A DNA stretch of 64,000 nucleotides, taken from the NCBI RefSeq assembly GCF_027596085.1, contig NC_072459.1, positions 21,268,055 to 21,332,054 on the forward strand, given 5' to 3'. The notes under the pieces are model-generated. The model made no database searches and was not told the origin of the DNA. It saw only the letters and a list, made by a program, of their open reading frames with translations. Positions 52,992-63,689 of the stretch are shown piece by piece. Origin of the DNA: Anoplopoma fimbria (Eukaryota; Chordata; Actinopteri; Perciformes; Anoplopomatidae). The position numbers and the translations under genes are program-made. Each line of letters opens with the position of its first letter. Position 1 is the stretch's first letter.

Positions 52992-54546
52992 TCTCTCTGC
53001 ATGCACAGCCCTCACACTCTGTATGTATCTCTGGCAGCAGTGACAGGGAGCTCAGCGGGTACGCATGACTTATTCAGCCGCGTATCTTCCATACACCGCC
53101 GCCACCATTTTTTTATTTCACTGCTTTGGCAGACGGCGAAGCAGCTCGGCGGTACGTGCGAGCGTCGCCAAGTGTTTGGACGAGCCGGCGCTTATATGCC
53201 TCCCTCCCCCCTTTACCTCCGCGGAGTGATACGCCGGCGAATGAACACATGCTCTGCATCCTAATTACATGCTGCTCATACTATGCAGGCGCCTGTATAT
53301 ATACACTGAGGCACCTATGTAGCGTTTGCATGCTGCACAACAGTCCCCAATTATCAATGCATAACTGGACATGAATCGTCTGCGCGGCTGCCCAAGAGAG
53401 ACCAAAATATTGGTCATGCACACAAACTGACACGCAAACTGTCAGCTTACAGCCCCGGCACGCGCAGACATGATGTTCTAGCAACCCGTAGTGATTTCTA
53501 CTTTCCCCATTTGCACGCTAATCAGGCTCAAATGTTTACTGTCGCAAGCGCTGTGCTGCGGGCAATAAGCCTCAAACAGCAGGTGTGCACACACGCATAA
53601 ACACACACCACTACACAGTCCTGACCCATGATGCATGAACAGTACGTCACCATGGACACAAGCTATTTTCTAAGCTGGTAAAATGCTGTGACAATTAGAC
53701 TCGTATATAAAGGAAAAGCTAACTTTCTTACAACTTAAAGTGTGTGACCATAAACTGCATATAGGAAGTGGATGTATTTGTTGTGATGTCACCCATTGGT
53801 GTCTGAACTGCCATTTTGAAGCCTTGAGTTTGGCATTTTGGCCGCTGCCATCTTGGTTTTTGCAACCAGTGAACCAAAGTGATAATATTTGTTCTGTGAC
53901 GCCATATACTTCTCTGGTAGCGACCTGTCAATCACAGCATATGCTTTATGGTCTATTTCACTCCAAAAGAGACCATACTTTACTTAATGAACTTAATGCT
54001 GTATTGAAGAAGACTTGAAATTAGCAATTGAGACCATAAACTCATGTTAACTGAGGTAATAAATCAAGTGAGAAGTAGGGTAGACTTCCATACAATCAGA
54101 CTTGTTTTTGCAACCAGAGGAGTCGCCACCTGATGGCCATTAGCGCTAATGCAAGTTTAAGACACTTCTGCATTGGCTTCACTCTTTAGACCTAGAGGTT
54201 GCTGCCTTTGTATAACTAAAAAGTTACTTTAATATATATTAGCCTTTAAAGTTAAAAAAAAATAAGGTTGGCTGTGCATGTCAGAAAAAACAGCCAGACA
54301 TAGAACGAGCCAAAATACAGTCAATGGCATCAACAAATGAGAAAACCTGATTTAATTTGGCTAAAACCTCCGGCTGAATGAGAGGGACAAAACACTTGTG
54401 AGAGGCCTTTAAATTAGATTGATGTCACTGAGTGAAACCTGCACTCGCTCGGCACTTTTATTTGTCTGATAACTGGAACCTGCTGCAGATGGAATTAAAT
54501 CAACTGAGCCTTAAGAGAAACAGAGTAGATTGAGAGACCCACTGGT

Positions 54547-54635
<89 letters not shown>

Positions 54636-56142
54636 TAGCAGTAGTGGAAGCAGGGTGTGTCTGATGGGGCAATAAACGTTTCCCGTCTACCTCTTAGCCA
54701 CTCTGCTGCTGAAAGCAAGCCTGAATTAAGGATTGGGGGAGGTTGGGAAAGGGCACAATCTAATTAAAGCAGATATTAATGGCCCTGTCATAGCGCATCA
54801 CATATACAAACGCTGACGAGCACACGCACACACTTAACAAAGTATGCCTGCGAGGGTGCGCGGTGCTGTCAGAGGAGCCTATCATCAGTAATGGTTGTAC
54901 CTCTCTCGTGGGGGTTCATGTAGATCTTACTGCGGATGAATCTTCCTATACACATGCAAGCATCTATTTTATGCACTAACAACACAAAATAATCTTATCT
55001 GTACTCAGATTGACATTTCTAATCCAATTTTAACCTAATATACAATATAAGCTTCGGATGGATTTCAGCTCAATTTTGACAAATTTGCTCATTAGCTTTT
55101 TTATTTAAAAGCCCGGCTGGTCACTTCTCACTTGGTGAGTGTTCTATGAGTAAAACAAGGTCTGGTAGTATCCTGAGCTGTGCATTGACTTTACTGATGA
55201 GGGGTGAAAAGGGGCTATTGATAGCATCCATACAAGCTCTTCTTGTTCCCGACTTGGACTCATGCAGTTCAAGGTCCTACACTGGGTTCACTTCTCTAAA
55301 GCCTGTATTAAAATATATCCAGAGGAAGAGGATGGGTGTCAAAGATGTCATGCTTGTTATGAATCATAATAACTATCGCAGTGTTAAAACACATTTGTTT
55401 GCTAATTTTGCTGCGTGGTATTATATATTTAAAGTCACAACAAGGAGCTTTCAATTTGCGTTGATTTTGGCGGTCCCTGTGGACAAAAGTGGTGGTGTTA
55501 CTGCGCACCAAATCCCTTTAAAAAGCCTCTCATTTTAGTGAAGCAAGGTCTGATGGTCTGCTCCGTACAGTCCTGGTTCTGGCTCTCCCGTGCCTCCCTT
55601 CCCTCAAGCGGGCCCAGCAATACAGCCTCGGCCTCCAGCAGCGTGGCGTCAATGTTTGCTCCCAGTGGAGCAAGGTTAAGCTTTGCTCCTGGCCGGTGGA
55701 GGAGACCCTGTTGTAATAATAAAGAGCTGCCAGGAGCTCTTCTCATCCGGGTGGAGCTTGCGACTGCTGGTCAAAGGATGCAGCAAAGCTGGATCTGCGT
55801 CTGTCCGCGGTGGGCTGGTCGCCTCTGAGCTGAAGGAGTTTCTATTATATTTTGCGCAGAATCTTACCTGCCGGCACCGATTAAGAATAACTTTATAGAA
55901 ATAATCTTCTCTCTGATGGTGTCTTTAACTGATGTAGGTCAGGAGAACGTATCAGTATGTGTGAATGAAATCAGCATGCCAGTTCATACTGGCATTCAAC
56001 AATGCGCCTTCTGTACTACAGTGGCAATTACTAACGAGCCCTTGTGTAATCCTTTTTAATTAGATGTTAGCACATCAACCATTGTATAAAGCCGTAATCT
56101 GAGTGTAATCTCAACAATCCAACTGTTACCCATGGCACGTGG

Positions 56143-56223
<81 letters not shown>

Positions 56224-59200
56224 CCTAAGGGACTTTCATGTGAAACACCTTGCTGTCAGGAGGAAGGAAGTGGCCGGCAACTTATTGTGTGTATAATGTT
56301 AGTCTATTGGCAATGACTGTCCAGAGAAGAAGACAAAGACATGTTGTATGGTTTATGTTTTATGTATGTATATTCCATAACTTAATCAGTGCTGCCATCT
56401 GTTCTGTTGGATTTCTGAGGCCAACTTTAATAATCATCTGTGACATAATCACGTAAAATAAACAAATCATTTTGATAAGCATCGATTACGTTTTGTATTT
56501 GGCTTGTCAGAAATCTCTGGTGGACTAACTATGTCATCTTAAGTACGGCAAGATAGCAAATAAGCGTCACTATCATTTTAAAAGCATCTTCCTTCAGTTG
56601 CTTGCGGCTTTTTGGTCATTCTTTCGGTTTCTATTTGTGATAAGACGTTTGCTAAAAATGGTCCAATCTGTTTGACTTCTGCCCGTACAAAGTGTCAACA
56701 CAGACATGCCAATGTGGTGACACATTGCATAATACCACACGACAGTGAGGAAGAAAGAGGGCCATTGCTCTAACAAACAAACAAATATGAAGCGGAGGCG
56801 GTGGGTTGAGCCCCTGTTGAAAAGAACGGGCTGAGTCCCAAAGGCTCTTTCTGATCCCAATCTTCCCTGTCTCAGACAAAGGCCTCCTTTAGTCCCCTCT
56901 CCTGGTCTATTGCCCGATCACCTCCGGACCCGACGCTGAGCGCGCCTTGTGACGCAGGTGAGGAACACATGCCGACTCGCACAAACACTCACAACTCATG
57001 CTGGTAAACAGAAACGTTGCTCTGAGCAAACGAAAACATTCAGAGCACTCACTTGTTAATTCTTCCAACCGCCCCTCCTCCCCTCTCTAAACCCCATCCC
57101 TTCCAAAAACTTGTTTAATTAATAATGCTGCTGTATAACGCTTGCTCTGGTGGAACCCTGCGAGGCGTTCCTCTAAGGCTTGTTCTGACATCGGCTGGTG
57201 GCTGGCCTACTTATACCCGGCCCTTCCAGGCCTATATGTGGGGGTTATTGTTCCTCACTCCTCCAGGGTGTTTTTTATTTCACACAGGGTCGTCTTTGAA
57301 CCTTTCGCAAAGTGAAGCCTTTTGAACCAGCTCCTTATAACTCGGCACTGAGGAGCGATTTATAATGCTGAACTTAGTCCCCCACAATTCTTATCTATTT
57401 GACAATTTACTAGGATTTGCTGCTGTTCTGGAGCAATTTTAGCGATTTGCTGGCTATTTGCTAAGAAAGGCTTTTAAGAAAAAGGGCCCGCTTGTTGGAA
57501 GATGTCTGAGAAGAGAACCAATTTCAGACAGCTGCCTGTTCTATCTACAGACACACAGAAAATCTATTTCGGACGCGAGTGCTCGTACATGTACATAGAC
57601 ACACGCTCTGGCAAAGGTTGAGGCTTCAGCTCTGCAAAAATGTCACACGTACCTGGTTGTCTTGGAAACAAAGGGCTTGGGTGAGGCAGTAGAGCTGGGC
57701 TTGGTGGGAGTTGCAGATGCTGGCTTGGGAGCTGGAGGAGAAGAGATGAAAGGAGAAAAGAGGAGAGGAGAAGCGAGGAGTGAAAGAGTAGAGGACAGGA
57801 CAGGAGAGAAAAGGAGACAAGAAGAGAAGAGAGGAGAGGACATGAGATGATAGAAGAGGAGGAGAGGACATGAGGTTATAGGAGAGGAGAGATGAAAGGA
57901 GAGGAAAAGAGTGGAGACAGAAGATGAGAGGACAAAAGAGGAGACGAGATGAGAGGAGATAAGATGAGAGGACAGGACAGGAGACGAGACGAGAAGATAA
58001 GAGAGGACAGTATAGGAGAGGAAAGGATATGAGATGATAGGAGAGGTGAGATGAAAGGACAGGAGAGGAGATGAGAGGACCCGAAGTAAGAAGAGAGGAC
58101 AGAAGATGAGAGGACAGTAGAGGAGGTGAGATAAGAGGACAGGAGATGAGAGGAGAGGAGAAGAGAGGAGTGAAAGAGTAGATGACAGGACAGGAGAGTA
58201 GAGGGGAAGAGAAGAGAGGACATGAGATGATAGGAGAGGAGATATGAAAGGAGAGGAGTGGAGATGAGTGGAGACAAGGGATGAGAAGACAAAAGAGGAG
58301 ACAAGATGAGAGGAGAGGACAGAAGATGAGAGGACAGAAAATAAGAGGAGAGGACAGAAGATAAGAGGACAGTAGAGTAGATGAGATAAGAGGACAGAAG
58401 ATGAGAGGAGAGGACAGAAGATGAGAGGAGGGAAGATGAGAGGACAGGAGAGGAGAAGAACAATATTAGAACAGTACCATATAGCATAGTATACTATAGT
58501 ATACAGCAAAATATATCACAGATGTAGGTCATGTCATCAGGATCTAGGACAAACGCATTTCCAGATTACCAGCAGCCACTCTGGCATGTGTAATGTGTGT
58601 GCTGAATTCATCCTGTGTGCATCTATCTGCATGTCATCACATTACTGTGGACACTCCGAGTAGTAGAGCTGTGAAAGCATTTCACTCTACGCTTACAATG
58701 GAAGGGGTTTCTTATTCCAACACAGCCTACATTCTGAATACCACTTTGCAATTTCTTTTTTTTTGGTGACATTTTCACCAACCTGGGGGCTTTTTAGCAG
58801 TGGAGGCGGTGCCGGTTTTGACACCAACAGCAGTGGCGGACGCTGTCTTCTTGGCTGCCGTTGCTGTTCCGGTCATCGACTTTGCGCCATTGGTGGCAGG
58901 GGACGCCCCTGTGGGTTTCTTCTCACCTACTTTGCTTTTGGAGGCCAAGCCAGGGGTCGGGCCTGGCGTTTTTTTAGCTGGAGGCGGGGTCGGGGTGCTT
59001 TTTTTCAATGCAGCAGGTGCTCTCACTATGCCATTGGTCAGGGGCTTGGACGCGCCATTGGAGAGGCGGCTCTGGGACGTGTTGGGCCGTGTTGACCCAG
59101 GCGTGGTCTTGGTTGGGCCCGTGGTGCCAGGTTTCGTCTTGGCCGTGGCCTTGTTGGTAGGCTTGGCTTTGGAGTCGCCTGACGTCTTGTTGTCGGTCTT

Positions 59201-59404
59201 GGCAGCTGGGGTTTCCTTGGCCTGGTCTGGCTTGGGTTCCACCTGGCCCGTCTCTGCTGCAGGTTGCTGTGGCATCTCCCCCTCCGCCGGACTGGCCGCC
59301 TGGTTGGGCTCCTGTCCTGCAGCAAGCGCTGCCTCATTTACTGAATTGGATTCCAACGTTTCCATGGGCTCCAGCGCCGCCGTGGCGACCCCATCCGGCT
59401 TCAT
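40486..59404 (-). CDS. prr36: PRR36/BTBD8(KIAA1107)-family low-complexity protein, five coding exons, about 1679 aa with one apparent frameshift
   Basis: Exons, minus strand: 59404-58783 (coding part), 57731-57653, 47519-47296, 47117-43990, 41471-40486 (TGA). Phases are 1, 2, 1, 1, and all junctions are GT..AG. The sum is 5039 nt, one short of a multiple of three, because exon 4 changes frame near 45.2 kb; adding one base gives 1679 aa. Layout: residues 1-308 are basic and Ala/Pro/Lys/Thr-rich; 473-560 are 11 octapeptides EPVRELTP or variants; 560-950 have acidic runs and DNLNRS; 950-1351 include the conserved block ending PPYYSTICDKTDSFLAG; 1352-1679 are Gln-rich coiled coil. The PPYYST block is what I recognise from PRR36 and KIAA1107; the human relatives are poorly characterised, KIAA1107 being linked to AP2/clathrin endocytosis. 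The family is fairly likely; the exact symbol is less certain. Low-complexity alternatives such as a MAP-like protein cannot be excluded without a search. Confidence 0.6.
41472..43989 (-). other. prr36 intron 4 (2.5 kb)
   Basis: Bounded by the donor GTAATG at 43989-43984 and the acceptor before 41471. Apart from a TA run near 41860 and the 42.2-kb tandem array I see no feature and no additional exon with the right phase. Confidence 0.6.
42221..42336. repeat. Short tandem array, four units of 27-32 bp
   Basis: GTTAGGTTTAGGAAA-GATCAT and variants start at 42221, 42252, 42284 and 42311. The units are imperfect. It lies in the last intron of prr36. Confidence 0.85.
43990..47117 (-). CDS. prr36: prr36 giant exon 4 (3.1 kb): repeats, acidic tracts and conserved C-terminal block
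   Basis: From acceptor CGCCAG|ATGTTACC one frame runs as DVTKPTTSASKKPAESPLTR to about 45,190: Ala/Lys/Pro-rich, then an octapeptide repeat, then Glu runs and SNPW/NPW-like short motifs (IQANPWGDNQAL). From about 45,230 a different frame carries the sensible protein (PPASSWGQSNPFGDTWTQPA, later GVESRSDKQHTP) to donor GGCAG|GTAATG. NPF and DPF-like peptides would suit endocytic adaptor binding; that is inference. The block LLGRPVDLMPLG..HHYMFGGKI..VDPLEP..PPYYSTICDKTDSFLAG, about residues 1268-1351, is the most conserved-looking part. Reading through the donor adds only NV and a stop. Confidence 0.65.
46363..46626 (-). repeat. Coding minisatellite: 11 units of 24 bp in prr36
   Basis: Eleven tandem 24-bp units encode octapeptides in the order EPVRELTP x3, EPVHEPRP, EPVRELTP x3, EPVHEPRP, EPVRELTP, EPVHEPRP, EPVREPSP. 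The order suggests higher-order duplication of a four-unit block. The frame is kept throughout, so copy-number changes add or remove whole octapeptides. Confidence 0.9.
47296..47519 (-). CDS. prr36: prr36 coding exon 3 (224 bp)
   Basis: The acceptor TTCTTCAG|GGCTAC and donor AAAAAAG|GTGACG bound 224 bases encoding a Thr/Ser/Pro/Lys-rich stretch (KSSPAAGKTTTPKTSSTTAK). Phase 2 in and phase 1 out agree with exon 2, 10.1 kb away, and with exon 4, only 178 bp away. No domain is recognisable. Confidence 0.7.
50800..50910. promoter_or_regulatory. Candidate conserved non-coding element in prr36 intron
   Basis: Repeat-free sequence with paired homeodomain-type words (GAATTAAAG, GTTAATTAAGCAT) flanked by GC-rich sequence with CpGs. 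The appearance is enhancer-like only; conservation cannot be judged here. Confidence 0.2.
51146..51800 (+). repeat. Dispersed MITE-like repeat, copy A
   Basis: AGTGCCTTTAACTTGCCTGC, CTTCTCACTTGATTTATTAC and AACATGAGTTTATGGTCTCA are shared with copies at 53.74 kb (inverted) and 61.59 kb. A run of CCAAGATGG/CAAAAACCA words ends it. A 30-bp fragment of the same start occurs at 47169. Confidence 0.75.
53040..53260. promoter_or_regulatory. CpG-rich patch inside prr36 intron 3
   Basis: Dense CG dinucleotides (CAGCCGCG, GGCGAAGCAGCTCGGCGGTACG, GACGAGCCGGCGC; motifs in parts) in an otherwise CpG-poor intron. It may be an internal promoter or an undermethylated enhancer; no coding exon is attached that I can see. 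Confidence 0.3.
53735..54190 (-). repeat. Dispersed MITE-like repeat, copy B (inverted)
   Basis: Reverse complement of the 51.15-kb family: GAGACCATAAACTCATGTTA, AATAAATCAAGTGAGAAGTA and TGCAACCAGAGGAGTCGCCA read in the opposite order. Confidence 0.75.
54549..54634. repeat. (TG)43 microsatellite
   Basis: Pure 86-bp TG tract in prr36 intron 3. Confidence 0.97.
55425..55900 (-). repeat. Dispersed repeat, copy 2 of the 36.49-kb family
   Basis: Inverted relative to the 36.5-kb copy. It retains a minus-strand open stretch (PLGANIDATLLEAEAVLLGP) whose counterpart at 36.8 kb is in another frame, so it is not a conserved protein. Confidence 0.7.
56146..56222. repeat. (GT)38 microsatellite
   Basis: Pure 77-bp GT tract in prr36 intron 3. 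Confidence 0.97.
57653..57731 (-). CDS. prr36: prr36 coding exon 2 (79 bp)
   Basis: The acceptor CTCCTCCAG|CTCCC and donor ACCAG|GTACGT frame 79 bases encoding APKPASATPTKPSSTASPKP and then FVSKTTR across the joins. Phase 1 in and phase 2 out match both neighbours, and the Pro/Thr/Lys composition continues that of the exon before. Its acceptor is preceded by a 700-base pyrimidine-rich tract on the sense strand. Confidence 0.7.
57736..58458. repeat. Polypurine minisatellite (GAGGAGA/GGACA-type), about 720 bp
   Basis: An almost continuous purine run on plus made of GAGGA, GGACA, GATGA and AAGAGG words in irregular units of about 10-25 bp. On the prr36 sense strand it is pyrimidine-rich and runs straight into the acceptor of exon 2. 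Long Ser/Leu-rich minus-strand open frames through it (58509-57643) reflect the missing purines, not a gene. Confidence 0.95.
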
Positions 59405-59431
59405 CTCTCCTCGAGTGGTGGCGGTCCGTCT
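58783..59431 (-). CDS. prr36: prr36 exon with start codon (N-terminal basic Ala/Pro/Thr region)
   Basis: An acceptor (CCTTGCAG|AGACGG) at 59432-59434 opens the exon; the first in-frame ATG is at 59404 (MKPDGVATAALEPMETLES). The donor CCCCCAG|GTTGGT is weak. The 27 bases before the ATG are also open in frame, so translation could begin in an unseen upstream exon. The peptide becomes rich in KPT and AKK motifs (KSTPTPPPAKKTPGPTPG), like a disordered, microtubule- or nucleic-acid-binding tail. The plus strand carries a long open frame here that is only its antisense. Confidence 0.65.
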
Positions 59432-62400
59432 CTGCAAGGCAGGGGGGCTGACTCAAATCTCACAGGATGGCCACAGGGTCTACAGGCTTTCTGGAGACGA
59501 CGAGGTCTGGTCTGGAGAGAGACAGGAGGACAATAAACGGTGCAGTTAGTCAACAGCAAGACCAGACATGAAAAGCAGCCTGCTGTCTCTCCTATCAGTA
59601 GAGCACCAGGAATGTTGTTCATCCCGGGAATCAGATAAAGTGATGGCTTGTATCTTCATGCAGCATCGGCATCACACACGCACACACACAGAAATATGTT
59701 TGCAAAAATATTGACACAGGACAGAAATGGAACAGAATGTGCCATGATACTGTATAGACTGGACTGTTGCATTAAACTCGGAGTAGGACTGAAACCTATT
59801 CAGGACAATGTCACACACGGAGAAAACACACATCATACATGACAGCTTCATAAGTGGTACTGGGAGGAAAACCTTAGGTCGAACAACTAGATCAACACAT
59901 TTTATGTCATGCTTTACGTCTAAGCAGAAGAGGACATGTCTACTGCATAAAAAAACAAAAACATTCTACAAATAGCCTCAATTATTTCCAACGCCGACTG
60001 CAGTGCAGCGTCAATCGGTCCCCTCTGTGATGCTGAAAAGCTCAGTGACACACTTGGCCAGCGTAGCTGCTACGGGTTGGCTTTGCTTTTTATGCGTTTG
60101 TAACAAAATGGCTTCAGATTCACTAGTGTGGAAGACTAGTTATCCGGAATAGTACACTTAAGAAGGGGGCAAAAAGCTTCGGCACGCAAACCGCACACAT
60201 ACATGCCACCTGTAATAACGTTAAGACACACGACTTTATTGAATCTGCACATGGATGAAAAGCCTGCTTCGCACTATTAAGGCTAAAACGGCTTTAAATA
60301 GAAAAGCAGGGTCAGGTGGGAATCGGGCTCGGATGTGTTTGCTAAGTGGGTCGAGGTACAATAAACCCAAAGACAGTTTGCCACAAACAGAGAAGTCAAG
60401 GAGACATCAGCAACTGAGGACAAGAAGTGGGACGTGAAGCATATGAGGCTCCGATAAAGGGCAACCATCTGTAACACAGGCTGTCATACATCGTCTGCGT
60501 CAATACTAGACAACTGTCTCCTATTTCGTTTCCCTCGGCTTCTTGCTAAAAAGGAAGGACAAGAGGAAACGGATAGGATTTTGCAAGTTTGAGGGGGGAA
60601 GTGGGGGAGAAGCAGGAAACTGGCTTGTCAAGAGTTTACAAACAGAGGCGAGGGGGGGAGGCTAAGTGGTGAGGCAAACTCTGAGGCGACACATGGGGCC
60701 AGCTGAGAGGAAGAGGCTTGCCCTGGGGAGCATGGGAACAGACTGGGAAGGTGGGTCAGAAAAAGAGACAGGGAAAGCGAAAACAAAGATGTAGAAATGA
60801 GCTCACTATTGGCCGATCTTTTGCTGGTCCGACTCAGACAACACCAGTCATCCTAGTTTCCACTGACCTCAACATGAGCATGCTCGCTTTCCTATTTCTA
60901 AAAGGGGACAGACATCATCTTTATGCTGCTGGCTTCCTGGAAACAATTCCCTCATCTAATACTCTCCCTCCATCTTTCTTTCCCTCTTCCGTCATCCTTT
61001 ACTCATCCTCCAAACTGAAATGTCAAAAGGCCTTTTTTCTTTTCTCCCACCATCCTCCCTTTCTCCCAAACATTTTTCCCCCTCCTTGATTTCTGCCCCC
61101 CTCCACTGCCGCTACCGCTCTCCCTACATCCCTCTGTTCTCTGTTTTGCCTTTGCACAGATGGCCCGAGCAGCTGAGCAGGGCCAGAGGGGGTGAAACTG
61201 AGGAAAAAAAAAAAATATATATCCCAAATAACACATTAGAAGAAATACACACAGCTAGTGCAGAAAGGCCGCCACCCCAAAACAACCCAAGGGGGAAACG
61301 ACGGGTAGCACCGAGAAGCCATTCCTGCCGCACCCTTGGGTTTGAAGGGGTGTTTTTAAATACCAGTGAGGCTACAGAATGTGGGCAGTTGGCTTAATCT
61401 AAAGTTACAGCTCAGATGAAAGAGGGTGGACACTGGTGTGAGTGAGCGAGGGGGGAATAGAGGCAGCATGTTGGAGAGTAAAAGATTTGTTTACACTGTT
61501 TTCTGTTTGGTTTCTGAACAAAACCTGCGGTTCAGGCTGCCTTTGATTTAACACGTAGCTCTTTTGGGGAATGAATAGTTAAGCCAATGCCGAAGTGCCT
61601 TATACCTGCATTCTTTCTAATGTCCATCAGAGAGCGACTCCTCTGGTTGAAAAAAGAAGTCTGATTGCAACAAAGTCAATGAGAAAATGACCCTACTTCT
61701 CACTTGATTTATTATCTCAGTAAACATTGTAAACAGGAGTTTATGGTCTTAATCTCTCGTTTCAAGTCTTCTTCAATACAGCATGAAATATGGTCCCGTT
61801 TAGAGTAAAATAGATGTTTTAGGGCGTGGCTACATTGTGATTGACTGGTTGCTACCATGCCATTGTCTTCTTTGGGAGTTGTCTGTGTTTTATGTGTCAG
61901 AACTTGAACCCTTTCACAGTGTGTTTTCAGTTCATGAAAGTTAATTTGTCACAAAAAAAATGTCTTATTCAACTTAGCCCCACCTTCTCGTGTCACTTCT
62001 GGTGGCAAAAAGCCAAAATGCCAAACTCAGGACTACAAAACCATAGTCCACAGACCAATGGGTGAGGTCACCGCGACTACGTCCACTTCTTACATGCAGT
62101 CAATGGTTCAGACCTAGCTTCTAATGTTAATTAAGCATGAGGGCCATTGGTTGGTTTAAAACGCCGTCTCCGGCTTACTTTTTTTGATGGCTATATGGTA
62201 TCAAGATAAAAAGACTAAAGCTAACATTTTCTAGGCAAAATTCAGCATCCTCACCAGTTGATGATCCATGTAAGAAACATGGAAAAAAAAGAAACAGCAT
62301 TGTTCTTGTATTACAGAGTAATAGTCATAATCCTGTCGGGCTACATACTTGATCATATTTTTAAAACATTATATTTCAGTATTAACTGTGTAAGAGAAAA

Positions 62401-63689
62401 GATTTTTAGGATGAGGACTAACAGATGTCTGATAGCATCCAGCACCTAAGTGACATATATATATATATATATAAAGATCTCTATATAGGTTTTTACACTA
62501 AAACTCCACCCACTTCATACTCCAAAATCTCTAAAACAAGCACGCCACTGTTTGTGAACTTAAAGCGGTGAACCGGGAAATAGGACTGCGTGTCCAATCA
62601 CCATTCCCTCCTCTCTATTTCAGACTGATGTTCTGCACTTCCCACCCTAGACTAAAGCATCTGGCCTGGCTGTTCTATTTCACTGCTCCGCTCCAAACTA
62701 CCCTACACTGCTGGTGTGTATGTGTGTGTCTGTGTCTGTGAGAGAGACAGTGATAAATCCTGATTGCACGTCCACAGCCAGAGGAACATTTCTCTTTCTC
62801 CTGCGAGCTTCCCGACAGCTGTGATATTGCACTTCTCTCTCTCTCTCTTTGGCTCTATTGCTCACTCAGCCGGCCCTTACGTCATTAGCACCATCAGTCA
62901 TTGGTAAGCATAAACAGACTAGCAACCAGGGCTCCACAGAAACAGGAGGTAGGTGTGATCACCATAAAGAAATCTCAACTTACTTAAGCCACAGTGTGTA
63001 TGTTTTCCATTTGGAATGCTGTGGCACTGATGACTGTTTCTTCAGTGTGTTGCAAAAGCTCTATATTATTTTAAATTTCGCCCCTAATTACTGCGGCATT
63101 CCCGACAGAAACAGCTAACCCCATTAAGGCTATTACAGGTTTTCATTTAACCTAATTAGATTAGAAGAGTTATTCCCTTTCAAACTGAGGGAGAGAGATG
63201 CTGTTACAATGGAACACATTTGGTGAGGGTTGAAAATTATAAGTTAGCCTGTTCAGAAGCTGTGCAACGTTTGCTTGCAATGGTAATGTCACTAAACACT
63301 GCCCAGCTGAACCTTGGTTTCTAACAGATGGTTGCCAAAGTTAAACTTGCAAGTTGAATTCCTCAATATTTGTTTTATGCTACTTGGAAATTGCTGAGAA
63401 ATCCTAATTTTTACTGCCCACATTTGTACAATTACACACATCTGTACCGTAGCACAACTCTAGCTTTCTCAATTAACGAATAAGCAGCTGGAAGTAAAAT
63501 GATTTGCAGGTTCACTGGCACCTCAACTACAGCGGATGATGGCGGATTTACATTACTTCAAGGTCCTATAATGTAAAAAGCCAGATTTCCATGTCTTTTT
63601 TTTATAATTATAAAGCAGGTCTAAGTACTATTCGAATACTGTGAAAGTATCAAAATGCTCAATCCATGGAGAAATACACACAGCCCGTT
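59432..63689. other. 5' flank or first intron of prr36, no exon recognised
   Basis: The acceptor at 59432 implies at least one more upstream exon of prr36, which I could not identify. Contents include the 61.6-kb repeat, a TA run at about 62457 and CT-rich stretches near 60.96-61.13 kb. Confidence 0.5.
61590..62105 (+). repeat. Dispersed MITE-like repeat, copy C
   Basis: Same order as the 51.15-kb copy: CATCAGAGAGCGACTCCTCT, CTACTTCTCACTTGATTTAT, GGAGTTTATGGTCTTAATC, CTTCAATACAGCATGAA. Confidence 0.75.

Larger units (their letters stand above)
47520..57652 (-). other. prr36 intron 3 (10.1 kb)
   Basis: No exon is supported. It holds TG tracts at 54.55 and 56.15 kb, a CA tract at 52.96 kb, copies of a dispersed repeat at 51.15 and 53.74 kb, and another repeat at 55.4 kb. 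There is also a CpG-rich patch at 53.04-53.26 kb and a candidate non-coding element near 50.8 kb. Confidence 0.6.

Noticed and set aside
55498..55746. Minus-strand open frame in the 55.4-kb repeat
   Set aside because: The related copy at 36.5 kb does not keep this frame, so it is not a conserved protein.
57643..58509. 288-residue Ser/Leu/Pro-rich minus-strand frame and a 203-residue companion
   Set aside because: Produced by the pyrimidine-only minisatellite, which cannot form purine-rich stop codons.
58800..59549. 249-residue plus-strand open frame rich in Val/Leu/Ala
   Set aside because: Antisense shadow of the Ala/Pro/Lys-rich prr36 first coding exon.
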